Made by a program: the position numbers and the translations under genes. Below, in pieces: positions 7,873 to 15,971 of a stretch of 46,260 nucleotides of DNA. Within the stretch, counting starts at the first letter, position 1, and the number at the start of each line of letters is the position of its first letter. Source of the DNA: Alphaproteobacteria bacterium (GTDB lineage Bacteria; Pseudomonadota; Alphaproteobacteria; Micropepsales; Micropepsaceae); NCBI GenBank assembly GCA_015654635.1, contig JAATGP010000080.1, positions 1 to 46,260 of the forward strand, written 5' to 3'. Below the pieces are notes generated by a model that saw only the letters and a program-made list of their open reading frames with translations, ran no database searches and was not told where the DNA came from.

Positions 7873-8239
7873 GGATTTGGCTGATGATGCGGCCATCGGT
7901 GAGGTCGATGATGTCGATCTCGTCGACCATATCGGAACGCACGTGCAGAATCAGGCGGCCCGGCTGGGTATCGCTGGAGAGGATGCGGTAGCCCGGCGCC
8001 AAGGTCATCGAAACCGGCTTCGATGGTGCGGAGGCGACGGCAGGTTTCTTGCCCCAGCCCTGGACGAGGCCAAAAACCATCACGCCGAGAACAATGACAA
8101 TCACCGCGCCAAGCCCTATGACGGCGCCCAAGGTAAGCCGATAGTTTGCCGCCGATTTGATATCGACCGGAGTTTCCGTGAGTTCAGGTTCAGAAAAAGT
8201 AGACACAATGTCCTCCGCAGGCGCTACTGAGCTGGTCAT
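7853..8239 (-). CDS. single-pass membrane protein, probably DUF6476 family
   Basis: A 128-residue protein with an acidic N-terminal tail, one strong membrane helix (about residues 36-62, LTLGAVIGLGAVIVIVLGVM) and a C-terminal soluble domain of short beta strands (LAPGYRILSSDTQPGRLILHV, IDIIDLTDGRIISQI). The length and layout resemble the alphaproteobacterial DUF6476 family; I am not certain of the name and no function is known. If it begins at ATG 8239 its first 32 bases overlap the start of the divergent rluD; a GTG at 8206 would nearly remove that overlap. Its 3' end overlaps the JAMM gene. Confidence 0.65.
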   Translation of the reverse strand: MTSSVAPAEDIVSTFSEPELTETPVDIKSAANYRLTLGAVIGLGAVIVIVLGVMVFGLVQGWGKKPAVASAPSKPVSMTLAPGYRILSSDTQPGRLILHVRSDMVDEIDIIDLTDGRIISQIHAEAPK

Positions 8240-9200
8240 TTCGGACGCCGAGGCCGGACAGCGCCTTGACCGCTATCTCGCCACGGCCTGCCCGGAGATG
8301 AGCCGCTCCCGTCTGCGCCAATTGATCGATGATGGCCGCGTGACGCACGGCGGCGCTACGATAAAAGACCCGAACCATAGGGTCAAATCCGGCGCGCATT
8401 ACAAAATCGACGTCCCGGCGCCGATTGCGGCCACGCCGCTCGGCCAGGACATCCCCCTGACGGTGGTTTACGAGGACGATGACCTCATCGTGATCGACAA
8501 GCCTGCCGGTCTGGTGGTGCATCCGGCCGCCGGCAATCTCGATGGCACGCTGGTAAACGCCCTGATCGCCCATTGCGGCGCTTCGCTGCAAGGTGTGGGC
8601 GGCGAAGTGCGGCCAGGGATCGTTCACCGCCTGGACAAGGATACCAGCGGGCTTCTGATCGCCGCCAAAAACGAGCGGGCAATGCATTCGCTGGCCAAAC
8701 AATTTGCCAATCACACCATCGAACGGGCCTACAACGCCATCGTCTGGGGCTCCCCGCGGTTGGGCGAAGGCAGGATCGAGACTCAGATTGGGCGCAATCC
8801 CTATGACCGCAAGCGCATGGGCGTGATGCGCACCGGCGGCAAGGAAGCGCGCACCCGCTACCGGGTCATCGAGCGCTTCGGCGAGGAGACGCGGCCCCTC
8901 GCCTCCCTCATCGAATGCCGCCTGGAGACCGGGCGCACGCATCAGATCCGCGTGCATATGACCCATCTGGGCCATCCGCTTTTGGGCGATCAGACCTATG
9001 GCAGGTCCCATCAGGCCCCGCGCGCCAAAACCCCCGAACAGGAAATCGCCTTCAAAGCGGTGATGGAGTTTCCCCGCCAAGCCCTGCACGCCTATCTACT
9101 CGGCTTCCAGCACCCCAGTCTGCACGAGACCATGCGCTTCGAATCGGCTTGGCCCGAGGATTTTTCAGGGCTTGTCATGGCCCTGCGGACCCTTGGCTAG
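8208..9200 (+). CDS. rluD: 23S rRNA pseudouridine synthase, RluD type
   Basis: A 330-residue RluA-family enzyme with an N-terminal S4 RNA-binding domain (about residues 18-75) and a catalytic domain with VVHPAAGN, GIVHRLDKDTSGLL (catalytic Asp143) and GRTHQIRVHMTHLGHPLLGD. RluD makes pseudouridines in helix 69 of 23S rRNA and supports ribosome assembly. ATG 8208 is chosen because family homology begins soon after it (the frame is open to 8157). The ribosome-binding site is weak (AGAAAAAG). The start overlaps the start of the divergent membrane-protein gene. rpoH follows about 190 bases later. Confidence 0.88.
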   Translation: MSSAGATELVISDAEAGQRLDRYLATACPEMSRSRLRQLIDDGRVTHGGATIKDPNHRVKSGAHYKIDVPAPIAATPLGQDIPLTVVYEDDDLIVIDKPAGLVVHPAAGNLDGTLVNALIAHCGASLQGVGGEVRPGIVHRLDKDTSGLLIAAKNERAMHSLAKQFANHTIERAYNAIVWGSPRLGEGRIETQIGRNPYDRKRMGVMRTGGKEARTRYRVIERFGEETRPLASLIECRLETGRTHQIRVHMTHLGHPLLGDQTYGRSHQAPRAKTPEQEIAFKAVMEFPRQALHAYLLGFQHPSLHETMRFESAWPEDFSGLVMALRTLG

Positions 9201-9239
9201 GCTGGCATTCCGTCACGCAATCTTGACAGGGTGCGCAGG

Positions 9240-9267
9240 CTTGAAAAATCCCAGAACGCTCCTAAAT
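9240..9267 (+). promoter_or_regulatory. possible sigma-32 promoter of rpoH
   Basis: CTTGAAA at 9240-9246 is followed after 12 bases by CTCCTAAAT (9259-9267), close to the heat-shock promoter pattern CTTGAAA and CCCCATNT. It lies about 125 bases upstream of the rpoH start. Autoregulation of rpoH from a sigma-32 promoter is known in Caulobacter; here it is inferred only from the pattern. A TTGACA at 9223-9228 has no good -10 at the right distance. Confidence 0.35.
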
Positions 9268-9390
9268 GGAATTTGAGCGCTGCGCGGTGGGGGAAAGTGG
9301 TTACAGCGTTCACTTTATAGATCCCCCGCAAACGACTAAGCTACTATTTAGGGCTGGAGATTTTTCACACCGGCCAAGGAAACGGGGACT

Positions 9391-10308
9391 ATGAGTAGTC
9401 GCGCGCTGCCCGCATTGGCGGGCGAAAGCGGCCTTTCGCGGTATCTTTCGGAAATCCGGAAGTTTCCACTTCTGGCGCCGGAAGAAGAGTACATGCTCGC
9501 CAAACGCTGGAAAGAGCATGAAGACCCGCAAGCCGCCCACCGGCTCGTGACCAGCCATTTGCGCCTGGTAGCCAAGATCGCCATGGGCTATCGCGGCTAT
9601 GGCCTGCCCACCTCTGAAATTATCGCCGAAGGCAATGTCGGGCTGATGCAAGCGGTCAAGCGCTTCGAGCCCGAGCGGGGCTTTCGCCTCGCCACCTATG
9701 CCATGTGGTGGATCCGGGCTTCGATCCAGGAATTCATTCTGCGCAGTTGGAGCCTGGTGAAGATCGGCACAACAAGCGATCAGAAAAAGTTGTTCTTCAA
9801 CCTGCGCAAGGCCAAGAGCAAAATCAGCGCCATTGAAGAAGGCGATCTGACACCCGAACATTTGGCCACCCTGTCCGACCAGCTTGGCGTGCCCGAAGCC
9901 GAAATCACCAGCATGAACCGCCGCCTTTCGGCGCCGGATTCCTCGCTGAACGCACCGCTGCGTTCCGATTCCGAAAGCGAATGGCAGGATTGGCTGCCGG
10001 ATGAGACGCTCGACCAAGAAACCCGCATGGCGGAAAGCCAGGAAGTCGATGAGCGCAAGGAACTGCTCACGGTGGCGCTGGGTGAACTGCCGGAGCGCGA
10101 GCGCGAGATCATCATCGCCCGCCGCCTGCAGGACGATCCGGCGACACTGGAAGATTTGAGCCACAAGCTCGGCATCAGCCGTGAGCGCGTGCGCCAGATC
10201 GAAGTGCGCGCCTTCGACCGGCTGCAAAAGAGCATGAAGAATGCCCTGCGCGACAAGCGCGCCAGCATGGGCGAGACAAGGGCGATCGAAGCCGCGGCAG
10301 AAGATTAA
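9391..10308 (+). CDS. rpoH: RNA polymerase heat-shock sigma factor RpoH (sigma-32)
   Basis: A 305-residue group 3 sigma factor of normal RpoH length. Region 2 is intact (SHLRLVAKIAMGYRGYGLP, RFEPERGFRLATYAMWWIRA), followed by the RpoH box-like QKKLFFNLRKAKSKI and region 4 (ERERE, LEDLSHKLGISRERVRQIEVRAF). It directs RNA polymerase to heat-shock genes such as groESL and dnaKJ. AAGGAAAC lies about ten bases before the ATG. It follows rluD on the same strand with about 190 bases between, containing a candidate sigma-32 promoter, so it can be transcribed alone. Confidence 0.95.
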   Translation: MSSRALPALAGESGLSRYLSEIRKFPLLAPEEEYMLAKRWKEHEDPQAAHRLVTSHLRLVAKIAMGYRGYGLPTSEIIAEGNVGLMQAVKRFEPERGFRLATYAMWWIRASIQEFILRSWSLVKIGTTSDQKKLFFNLRKAKSKISAIEEGDLTPEHLATLSDQLGVPEAEITSMNRRLSAPDSSLNAPLRSDSESEWQDWLPDETLDQETRMAESQEVDERKELLTVALGELPEREREIIIARRLQDDPATLEDLSHKLGISRERVRQIEVRAFDRLQKSMKNALRDKRASMGETRAIEAAAED

Positions 10309-10380
10309 CCGTTCTCGCGCATAGAACGCAGCGGCGCAAAGGCATATAATACTCCCCGCGGGAATGGCTGGGGGCCGTCG

Positions 10381-10920
10381 ATGCGCTGGATCTTGAAGCT
10401 CTTGGTGTTGATGACCGTGGCGGCAGTGCCCGCTTTGGCGGCTGATCCGTGTGCGGAATTGCCGGAGGCGGCACGCACCTATCTAAGTGCCAATCCGGGC
10501 TGGGCGGTGATCACGCTGGCGGACCTTGCCAGCGACGACCGTGTCGCATGGCAGCGAGAGCACGCTCGCGATTGCCCCGGATTTGCCCTGGCCGATCTCG
10601 ACGGTTCGGGGCGTCCCTTCGCAGTCATGGGGCTGATCAGCCGCCGCGCGGACGACATCAGCGAACGGATCGTCTTGGTACGCCTTGTGCCAGGCGGGCT
10701 TGAGGTGCGCGTGTTGATCCCGGACGAGCGCGCGGCAAATCCTTTGGTGCTATTCCGCCTGCCGCCGGGAAAAGCCCGCGAATGGGACAGCGACCGCGAA
10801 GTTGTCATTGCTCATGATTCGGTGGGCGTGGCGTGGCTGGAAGCTTCGTCTCGGCAGTATTATTGGGCCAATAATTCTGGAACTGGAGGAGCCTTCGTCT
10901 GTGTGCGGACGGCGGATTGA
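10381..10920 (+). CDS. secreted hypothetical protein
   Basis: I do not recognise this 179-residue protein. It has a clear signal peptide (ILKLLVLMTVAAVPALAADPC) and a mature part with two conserved-looking elements, FALADLDGSGRPFAVMGLI, an FG-GAP-like strand-turn of the kind found in secreted proteins, and a C-terminal strand YYWANNSGTGGAFVCV. Two or more cysteines (in DPCAEL, ARDCPGF and FVCV) could form disulfides in the periplasm. It lies 72 bases after rpoH on the same strand and is convergent with the phytase-like gene; its stop is only 20 bases from that gene's stop. Confidence 0.7.
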   Translation: MRWILKLLVLMTVAAVPALAADPCAELPEAARTYLSANPGWAVITLADLASDDRVAWQREHARDCPGFALADLDGSGRPFAVMGLISRRADDISERIVLVRLVPGGLEVRVLIPDERAANPLVLFRLPPGKAREWDSDREVVIAHDSVGVAWLEASSRQYYWANNSGTGGAFVCVRTAD

Positions 10921-10939
10921 AGGCAGTGAGCGCGTTTTG

Positions 10940-12262
10940 TCAGGGCTCGCGGATCACATATCCCATCATATCCGCGGCTGGCACTTTGTACGCATAGAGC
11001 ACGCCGGGCAGTAACGCATAGCCGGGCGGCAGCGCGATGGCGGTGCCATCGGCACGGACACAACCGGTCGTTTTCTCCAACGGGCAATGGATGGCGGTGG
11101 CGTCGGGATCGGTGTCGGCCATGTTGAAATAAACGTCCAACTGCGTGCCCGTGTCATTCTGCGTCACGCTGTAATCATTGTCGGTGCCGGCGAGAAGAAA
11201 GGTGCTGCCGTCTTGGAGCTTGGGCCCGAATGCGAGGCCTTCGATTTTCTCTGGCACCTTGCCGCCCAGCGCCGCAATCGTATCCGCCGACATATCGAGC
11301 CATAGAGACTTGCTGACGGGTTTGTAGGCAGCGGTGGGGCTAAGCGTTATCGCCGACACGTCGCTGGCGCCATCTAGATCTATCTTGTAGACGCGCTTGA
11401 CGGGTGGGGTGAGCGTGGCATCGACGCCGACGCCGCGGTTGTTACGCTCCAAAGCCAGAAATTGATGATCGTTGAATGCCACCAGCGCCGAGACACCGCG
11501 CCCTTGCCCGGCACTGTCCATCGCATAAGCGTATTGCGCGACAGCTTTGCCCGTGACGGTATCGAATTTCACGATGCGACTGACAGCACCGTCTTTGCCA
11601 CCTTCGTCCAGCATGGCGCTCTGCAGAATGGCGAAAACAAATTTGCCGTCTGGCGTAATGGCAAGGCCCTCAAAACCGCGATTGCTGCGCCGCCCGGCGA
11701 CATTGCCTTTGTCATCCGCAAAATTGCGTTGCCCCAAAGCATCGCGCGGCAGCATATTGGCCGGCGTTTGGAAGGCCCGCAGCATCACGCCCTTGCGGTC
11801 AAATTCGTGTACGGAGGGACCGTATTCGTCCGAGACATAGAAATGGCCGCTGCCGGGTGCGACCACAAAGCCCTCGGGATCGTGCGACTGGCCGAGCACG
11901 GATTTCGGTTTGGGCGCGATGCCATTGAAGGCGACGCCACCGCGCTTGAACTTCACCGTTTTGGCCACGCGGAAGTTGCTGATCGCGCCCGAAAGCGGAT
12001 CAATATCGAGGGTAAAGCGCTCCACCCTTGTCTCGTAAGGGATGGTGCCACCGCCCGGTCCGCGATCCGATAAGGCCCACCATTCGTTGCGGGCAGGGTC
12101 ATAGTAGAGGTCGGAAAAGAAACCGACACGGCCATCATTGACCGCGGTGCCGGAAAAGTCGCCGAGCGCGCCCGGTATGGCGATGCCACCGGCAAAGAGC
12201 GGTGCGGCATTTGCGGCGCCCAGCCACCCTGCCAGCAAAAGCGCAATCGCCTGAGTTTTCAT
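10940..12262 (-). CDS. secreted esterase-like activity of phytase family protein
   Basis: A 440-residue protein with a signal peptide (AIALLLAGWLGAANA) and repeated beta-blade sequences (DPEGFVVAPGSGHFYVSDEYGPSVHEFD, GFEGLAITPDGKFVFAILQS, EGLAFGP) typical of the phytase-like esterase family (PF13449), a predicted beta-propeller. Homologues are secreted and probably hydrolyse phosphate or other esters; activity of the family is poorly tested. ATG 12262 has GGAGGG upstream. The protein is monocistronic as far as can be seen, facing the secreted hypothetical gene. Confidence 0.82.
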   Translation of the reverse strand: MKTQAIALLLAGWLGAANAAPLFAGGIAIPGALGDFSGTAVNDGRVGFFSDLYYDPARNEWWALSDRGPGGGTIPYETRVERFTLDIDPLSGAISNFRVAKTVKFKRGGVAFNGIAPKPKSVLGQSHDPEGFVVAPGSGHFYVSDEYGPSVHEFDRKGVMLRAFQTPANMLPRDALGQRNFADDKGNVAGRRSNRGFEGLAITPDGKFVFAILQSAMLDEGGKDGAVSRIVKFDTVTGKAVAQYAYAMDSAGQGRGVSALVAFNDHQFLALERNNRGVGVDATLTPPVKRVYKIDLDGASDVSAITLSPTAAYKPVSKSLWLDMSADTIAALGGKVPEKIEGLAFGPKLQDGSTFLLAGTDNDYSVTQNDTGTQLDVYFNMADTDPDATAIHCPLEKTTGCVRADGTAIALPPGYALLPGVLYAYKVPAADMMGYVIREP

Positions 12263-12393
12263 GATTCCCTCCGTTTGTGCGCCACTGTGTGGGCGGTTTA
12301 TGACGCTCGCAACCGCCCGGCCAAGGTGACAGTGGATTTGTCCGTTCCATGGCCCTAAAAGGCCCAGGTTTGCGATACGAGAGCCCTCTTCCA

Positions 12394-12741
12394 ATGTCAG
12401 ACGTTACCATCGGCCGGTCTTATCGGTTCGAATCCGCCCATTTCCTGCCGAAGGTGCCGCTAGGCCATCGCTGCCGCAATTTGCACGGCCACAACTATCG
12501 CGTTGAAATCGTGCTGAACGGGCCGGTCGACGAACGCGGCTTCGTCAAGGATTTTGGCGAAATCGATGCCGAGGTGGCGCCGCTGTTGAAACTGGTAGAT
12601 CACAGACTTCTAAATGACGTGCCGGGGCTGGAAAATCCGACGGCGGAGATCATCGCCGGCTGGTTCTTGGAGCGTCTTGCCGCCGCAGCCCGCGTGCGGG
12701 TATGGGAAAATGGCGATTGCTGGGCCGAGGTCAGCCGTTAA
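12394..12741 (+). CDS. queD: 6-carboxy-5,6,7,8-tetrahydropterin synthase QueD
   Basis: A 115-residue PTPS/QueD-family enzyme. The zinc ligands and catalytic cysteine are present in the canonical spacing: His16 (FESAHFLP), Cys27, His31 and His33 (CRNLHGHNY), and the C-terminal Glu in the segment VWENGDCWAEV. QueD converts dihydroneopterin triphosphate to 6-carboxytetrahydropterin, the second step toward the 7-deazaguanine queuosine precursor. The length suits bacterial QueD. ATG 12394 begins just before the conserved domain. No other que gene is adjacent. Confidence 0.85.
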   Translation: MSDVTIGRSYRFESAHFLPKVPLGHRCRNLHGHNYRVEIVLNGPVDERGFVKDFGEIDAEVAPLLKLVDHRLLNDVPGLENPTAEIIAGWFLERLAAAARVRVWENGDCWAEVSR

Positions 12742-12830
12742 ACCCGTATCTCTGCAAAGCCGCTATGCAGCCTTGGCGCTACTGCAATAGCGGGCGGGCC
12801 ATTAGCTTGTCCTCGACTAGGAGGATAAAG

Positions 12831-13643
12831 ATGTCCCACGAGCTTTGGCAGATCGATGCCTTCGCCGACGATCCGCTGGAAGGCAATCCGGCCGCTGTGG
12901 TGCCGCTTCCTGAGTTTCTCGACACCGGGTTGATGCAGAAGATCGCACGCGAGAACAACCTCGCCGAGACAGCCTTCTTCGTGAAGACACGCAAGGGTCA
13001 TTACGATCTGCGCTGGTTTACGCCCGAAGCCGAAGTCGACCTCTGCGGCCATGCCACGCTGGCCAGTGCTTATGTGCTGTTCGAAGAGCTGGACACAGGC
13101 CTTGATAGCATCACCTTCGCCACGCGCTCGGGTGAATTGGTGGTGTCCCGCGGCGAAGACGGCCTCAACATCATGTCTCTGCCCGCCGATCCGCCACACG
13201 CCTTTGCGGCACCAGCCGGATTTGCCGAAAAGGTCGGCGAGGCCTTGGGTGTGACGCCGCCGCAAGCACTTTATAGCGCGCGCTATTTGCTGGGATTGTG
13301 GGACGATCCTGCCGTCATTCGCAACATCAAGGATTGCGGCGACATTGCGCACGTCCTGCGCAGCCAAGGCTTTTGGGGAATGATCATCACAGCGCCGGGT
13401 GACGGCCGCTACGATTTCGTCTCGCGCTTCTTTGCCCCCGATAAGGGCGTGCCCGAAGACCCCGTGACCGGTTCGGCCCATTGCCTTCTGACGCCGTTCT
13501 GGGCGCAGCGCCTGGGTAAGAAAACGCTGCAGGCGCGGCAAGTCTCGCCCCGCGGCGGCAATCTGATCTGCACGGATGATGGCGACCGTACCGTGATTGC
13601 GGGACGTTGCTCCCTTTATCTCAAGGGCGAGATTTGGCTGTAG
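12831..13643 (+). CDS. PhzF-family isomerase
   Basis: A 270-residue protein of the PhzF/diaminopimelate-epimerase fold. Visible are QIDAFADDPLEGNPAAVV, catalytic-type Glu46 (NNLAETAFF), the conserved DLCGHATLA and the mirrored EDPVTGSAHC of the second lobe. PhzF proper isomerises an intermediate of phenazine synthesis, but most chromosomal homologues lack a known substrate and there is no phz gene here. AGGAGG lies eight bases before ATG 12831. It follows queD by 90 bases on the same strand; a functional link is not evident. Confidence 0.88.
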   Translation: MSHELWQIDAFADDPLEGNPAAVVPLPEFLDTGLMQKIARENNLAETAFFVKTRKGHYDLRWFTPEAEVDLCGHATLASAYVLFEELDTGLDSITFATRSGELVVSRGEDGLNIMSLPADPPHAFAAPAGFAEKVGEALGVTPPQALYSARYLLGLWDDPAVIRNIKDCGDIAHVLRSQGFWGMIITAPGDGRYDFVSRFFAPDKGVPEDPVTGSAHCLLTPFWAQRLGKKTLQARQVSPRGGNLICTDDGDRTVIAGRCSLYLKGEIWL

Positions 13644-13654
13644 CGTATACCCTG

Positions 13655-14083
13655 CTACAGCAGATTGCGCTCGCAAGCGCCGGGGGCGTTATTGCTGCCG
13701 GGCCTCTCACCCGGCATCACCCGCATGCGGAAAAAGCGCGGACCGGAACCGCCAAGGCTTGCCACCTGCGCATAGCCGCCCGCAGTGATCACGGAAGCAT
13801 TCTGCGCCACATAAATGGCGACATACTCCGGCCACCAGGCGACATCGCCGGTTTGCGGCTTGGCCACTTCTTCAAAGCGCGGGCTTAAGGGAAATTGGCT
13901 AGCGGGAATAAAGCTGTAGGTCAGCCCCGAACGACAGAACACCGTCCAGACATAGCCGGCGCCATCGTCCACGCGCTGCACCGCGGCTACCGTGATGGGA
14001 GCGGTGGGATCGGGCAGCGAAGCTGCCGCCGGCAGGGCCAGCACAGCTATAGACGTCAATGCCAATACAAGTTTCCGCACCAC
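13655..14083 (-). CDS. secreted hypothetical protein with an NlpC/P60-like segment
   Basis: About 142 residues, starting at one of two consecutive GTG codons (14083 or 14080) behind GGGGG. A signal peptide (LVLALTSIAVLALPAAA) is followed by a domain with FCRSGLTYSFIPASQF and TGDVAWWPEYVAIYVAQN; the latter recalls the GD-(V/I)-x-W-W-P-x-H-V-x-I-Y segment of NlpC/P60 or CHAP peptidases, but the His is replaced by Tyr, so catalysis is doubtful. It is convergent with the PhzF gene and only 11 bases from its stop. Probably an envelope protein; function not assigned. Confidence 0.6.
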   Translation of the reverse strand: MVRKLVLALTSIAVLALPAAASLPDPTAPITVAAVQRVDDGAGYVWTVFCRSGLTYSFIPASQFPLSPRFEEVAKPQTGDVAWWPEYVAIYVAQNASVITAGGYAQVASLGGSGPRFFRMRVMPGERPGSNNAPGACERNLL

Positions 14084-14684
14084 CGTACCCCCACGTTTTA
14101 GGAGAGTCTTATTTTGGGGCAGTCTAACCGCAATTCTTAACGCCGCGCCAGAATTAACCATCTAATGCCCGCCTCATCCCTGTGGATTTGGTTATCCATT
14201 AACCGAGTGTCCCAGATCGGGGCCCTCTATTGTCCTGAGGATGAGCAGTGCAAGAGCGTTGCCGGAGCACCCGTTCGCGGGTTGCGCTATAAGCGTTCAG
14301 ATAGGGCAGAGAGGATAGCAAGGCGCATGGCGAAGTCGGGCACGGCAATGATTTTAATGTCTGGCGCCATTGCCAGGATGGGACATTGGAAAACGCTCCC
14401 GTCACGAGCCATGAGGTCGAGAACGCCAAGGGGCGCAAAATCGTGACGGCAGAATTTTTCCTCGAAGGCAAAGACGGCGGGATGATCGATGATGTGCGGT
14501 CCTTCGGCCCCGCCTCCTGGATTTGTTCGCTGTTGCCGAAATATGGTTATGATAACAAACAATAGCACCGGGCGCAGACGGATGGCGCGATGCGCATGAA
14601 TCTTGCGCAACGAAGTATTTTCGTTGCCACTTAAGATTCCTTTTGACGGACGCCGCCGGAATCGATAGAGACGTAATTGGGCCA
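14084..14684. other. intergenic region upstream of the serC leader, with one candidate small ORF
   Basis: About 600 bases between the divergent secreted protein and the serC leader. Apart from the candidate ORF reported at 14386-14565 I see no gene. The stretch must contain the serC promoter; no clear -35/-10 pair was identified. Confidence 0.4.
14386..14565 (+). CDS. candidate small protein, possibly a gene remnant
   Basis: A plus-strand frame open from 14305 to TAG 14563-14565 encodes protein-like sequence including [20 protein letters not shown] and [20 protein letters not shown]. First codon positions are strongly purine-biased, as in real genes, and the opposite strand, which shares the codon boundaries, does not fit as well. 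No ATG is available; the only plausible start is TTG 14386 with AGGATGGG upstream, giving 59 residues. It could be a real small gene with a TTG start or the 3' part of a decayed gene. I do not recognise the family. Confidence 0.25.
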   Translation: MENAPVTSHEVENAKGRKIVTAEFFLEGKDGGMIDDVRSFGPASWICSLLPKYGYDNKQ

Positions 14685-14723
14685 CGCCTCCCCAACGAGG
14701 TGCTAACATTCTGGAAGGAATGT
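14685..14723 (+). promoter_or_regulatory. serC-type leader RNA: two hairpins before serC
   Basis: Two adjacent hairpins precede serC. The first pairs CGCCTC (14685-14690) with GAGGTG (14697-14702) around CCCAAC, with one G-U pair. The second pairs ACATTC (14706-14711) with GAATGT (14718-14723) around TGGAAG, which puts the Shine-Dalgarno GGAAGG in its loop and stem, four bases before the ATG. The alphaproteobacterial serC RNA motif (Corbino et al. style, Rfam serC) sits at this place upstream of serC-serA; this is a match by position and general shape, not by covariance search. Confidence 0.55.
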
Positions 14724-14726
14724 CTT

Positions 14727-15887
14727 ATGACAGACAATCCCCCGGCTGTGCGTCCCGCGCGGCCTTTTTTTTCGTCTGGACCTTGCGCCAAGCGCCCTGG
14801 TTGGACTCCCGAAGCTCTCAAGAACGCACTGAATGGCCGTTCGCATCGCGCGAAGCCCGGTAAAGCCCGGCTGAAGGAAGCGATCGATCGCACCAAAGCG
14901 GTGCTGCAACTGCCCGCCGATTACCGCGTGGCGATCGTGCCGGCTTCGGACACCGGTGCTGTCGAAATGGCGCTGTGGTCGATGCTGGGCGCCCGCCCCG
15001 TCGACATGTTCACTTGGGAAAGCTTCGGCGAAGGCTGGGTCACCGATGTGGTGAAACAGCTGAAGCTGAAAGATGCACGCATCTTCAAAGCCGCTTACGG
15101 CGAAATTCCCAATCTGAAGCAAGCCGATTTTGCCCGTGACGTGGTGTTCCTGTGGAACGGCACGACCTCGGGCGTCAAAGTGCCTAATGGCGATTGGATC
15201 CCGGACGACCGCGAAGGCCTCGTGATCTGCGACGCCACCTCGGCGGCCTTTGCGCAAGAGATCGACTGGACCAAGCTCGATGTCGCCACCTTCTCCTGGC
15301 AGAAGGCGCTCGGCGGTGAAGCCGCGCATGGCATTCTGATCCTGTCACCGCGCGCCGTGGCACGGCTGGAATCCTATTCTCCGCCCTGGCCGCTGCCGAA
15401 GATTTTCCGCATGACCAAAGGCGGCAAGCTGACAGAAGGCTTGTTTGAAGGCGAGACCATCAACACGCCGTCGATGCTGGCGGTGGAAGATTATATCGAT
15501 GCCCTCAAATGGGCCGAAGGATTGGGCGGCGTCAAAGCCCTGATCGCCCGCTCCGATGCCAATTTGGCGGCCATCGCCGATTGGGCGACCAATACCGCCT
15601 GGGTCGATTTCCTGGCCAAAGACGAAGCCATCCGCTCCAACACCTCGGTCTGCCTGAAGGTGGTCGATCCCTGGTTCACGGCGCTTGCCCCGGAGGCCCA
15701 AGCCGATGCGGCCAAGAAGATCGCCTCGACCTTGGACAAGGAAGGGGTGGCCTTCGACATTGGCGGTTATCGCGATGCCCCGCCGGGCCTGCGTATCTGG
15801 TGCGGCGCCACCGTCGACACCGCCGATATCAAGGCGCTGCTGCCCTGGCTCGATTGGGCCTGGGCGAAGGTCAAAGCCGCCGGATAA
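14727..15887 (+). CDS. serC: phosphoserine aminotransferase SerC
   Basis: A 386-residue PLP enzyme of the alphaproteobacterial/Methanosarcina SerC type ([57 protein letters not shown] with the PLP lysine, and GLRIWCGAT near the end). It transaminates 3-phosphohydroxypyruvate with glutamate to phosphoserine in serine synthesis, and may serve pyridoxal synthesis. ATG 14727 follows GGAAGG by eight bases inside a leader hairpin. It heads a serC-sseB-serA cluster on one strand; serA begins about 790 bases downstream. Confidence 0.95.
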   Translation: MTDNPPAVRPARPFFSSGPCAKRPGWTPEALKNALNGRSHRAKPGKARLKEAIDRTKAVLQLPADYRVAIVPASDTGAVEMALWSMLGARPVDMFTWESFGEGWVTDVVKQLKLKDARIFKAAYGEIPNLKQADFARDVVFLWNGTTSGVKVPNGDWIPDDREGLVICDATSAAFAQEIDWTKLDVATFSWQKALGGEAAHGILILSPRAVARLESYSPPWPLPKIFRMTKGGKLTEGLFEGETINTPSMLAVEDYIDALKWAEGLGGVKALIARSDANLAAIADWATNTAWVDFLAKDEAIRSNTSVCLKVVDPWFTALAPEAQADAAKKIASTLDKEGVAFDIGGYRDAPPGLRIWCGATVDTADIKALLPWLDWAWAKVKAAG

Positions 15888-15971
15888 ACCACCCGACGAT
15901 TTGATGCGCGACTGCCGCAAATCTGTGCCTTAGGTTGGCGGCGTCGTGCATCAGAAAATCAGGGGGCTTGG

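Noticed and set aside
9223..9252. Sigma-70 promoter at TTGACA before rpoH
   Set aside because: No recognisable -10 element at 16-18 bases.
14287..14896. Minus-strand frames upstream of serC
   Set aside because: They run into the serC coding region and have poor codon usage; the plus frame at 14305-14565 is the better candidate.
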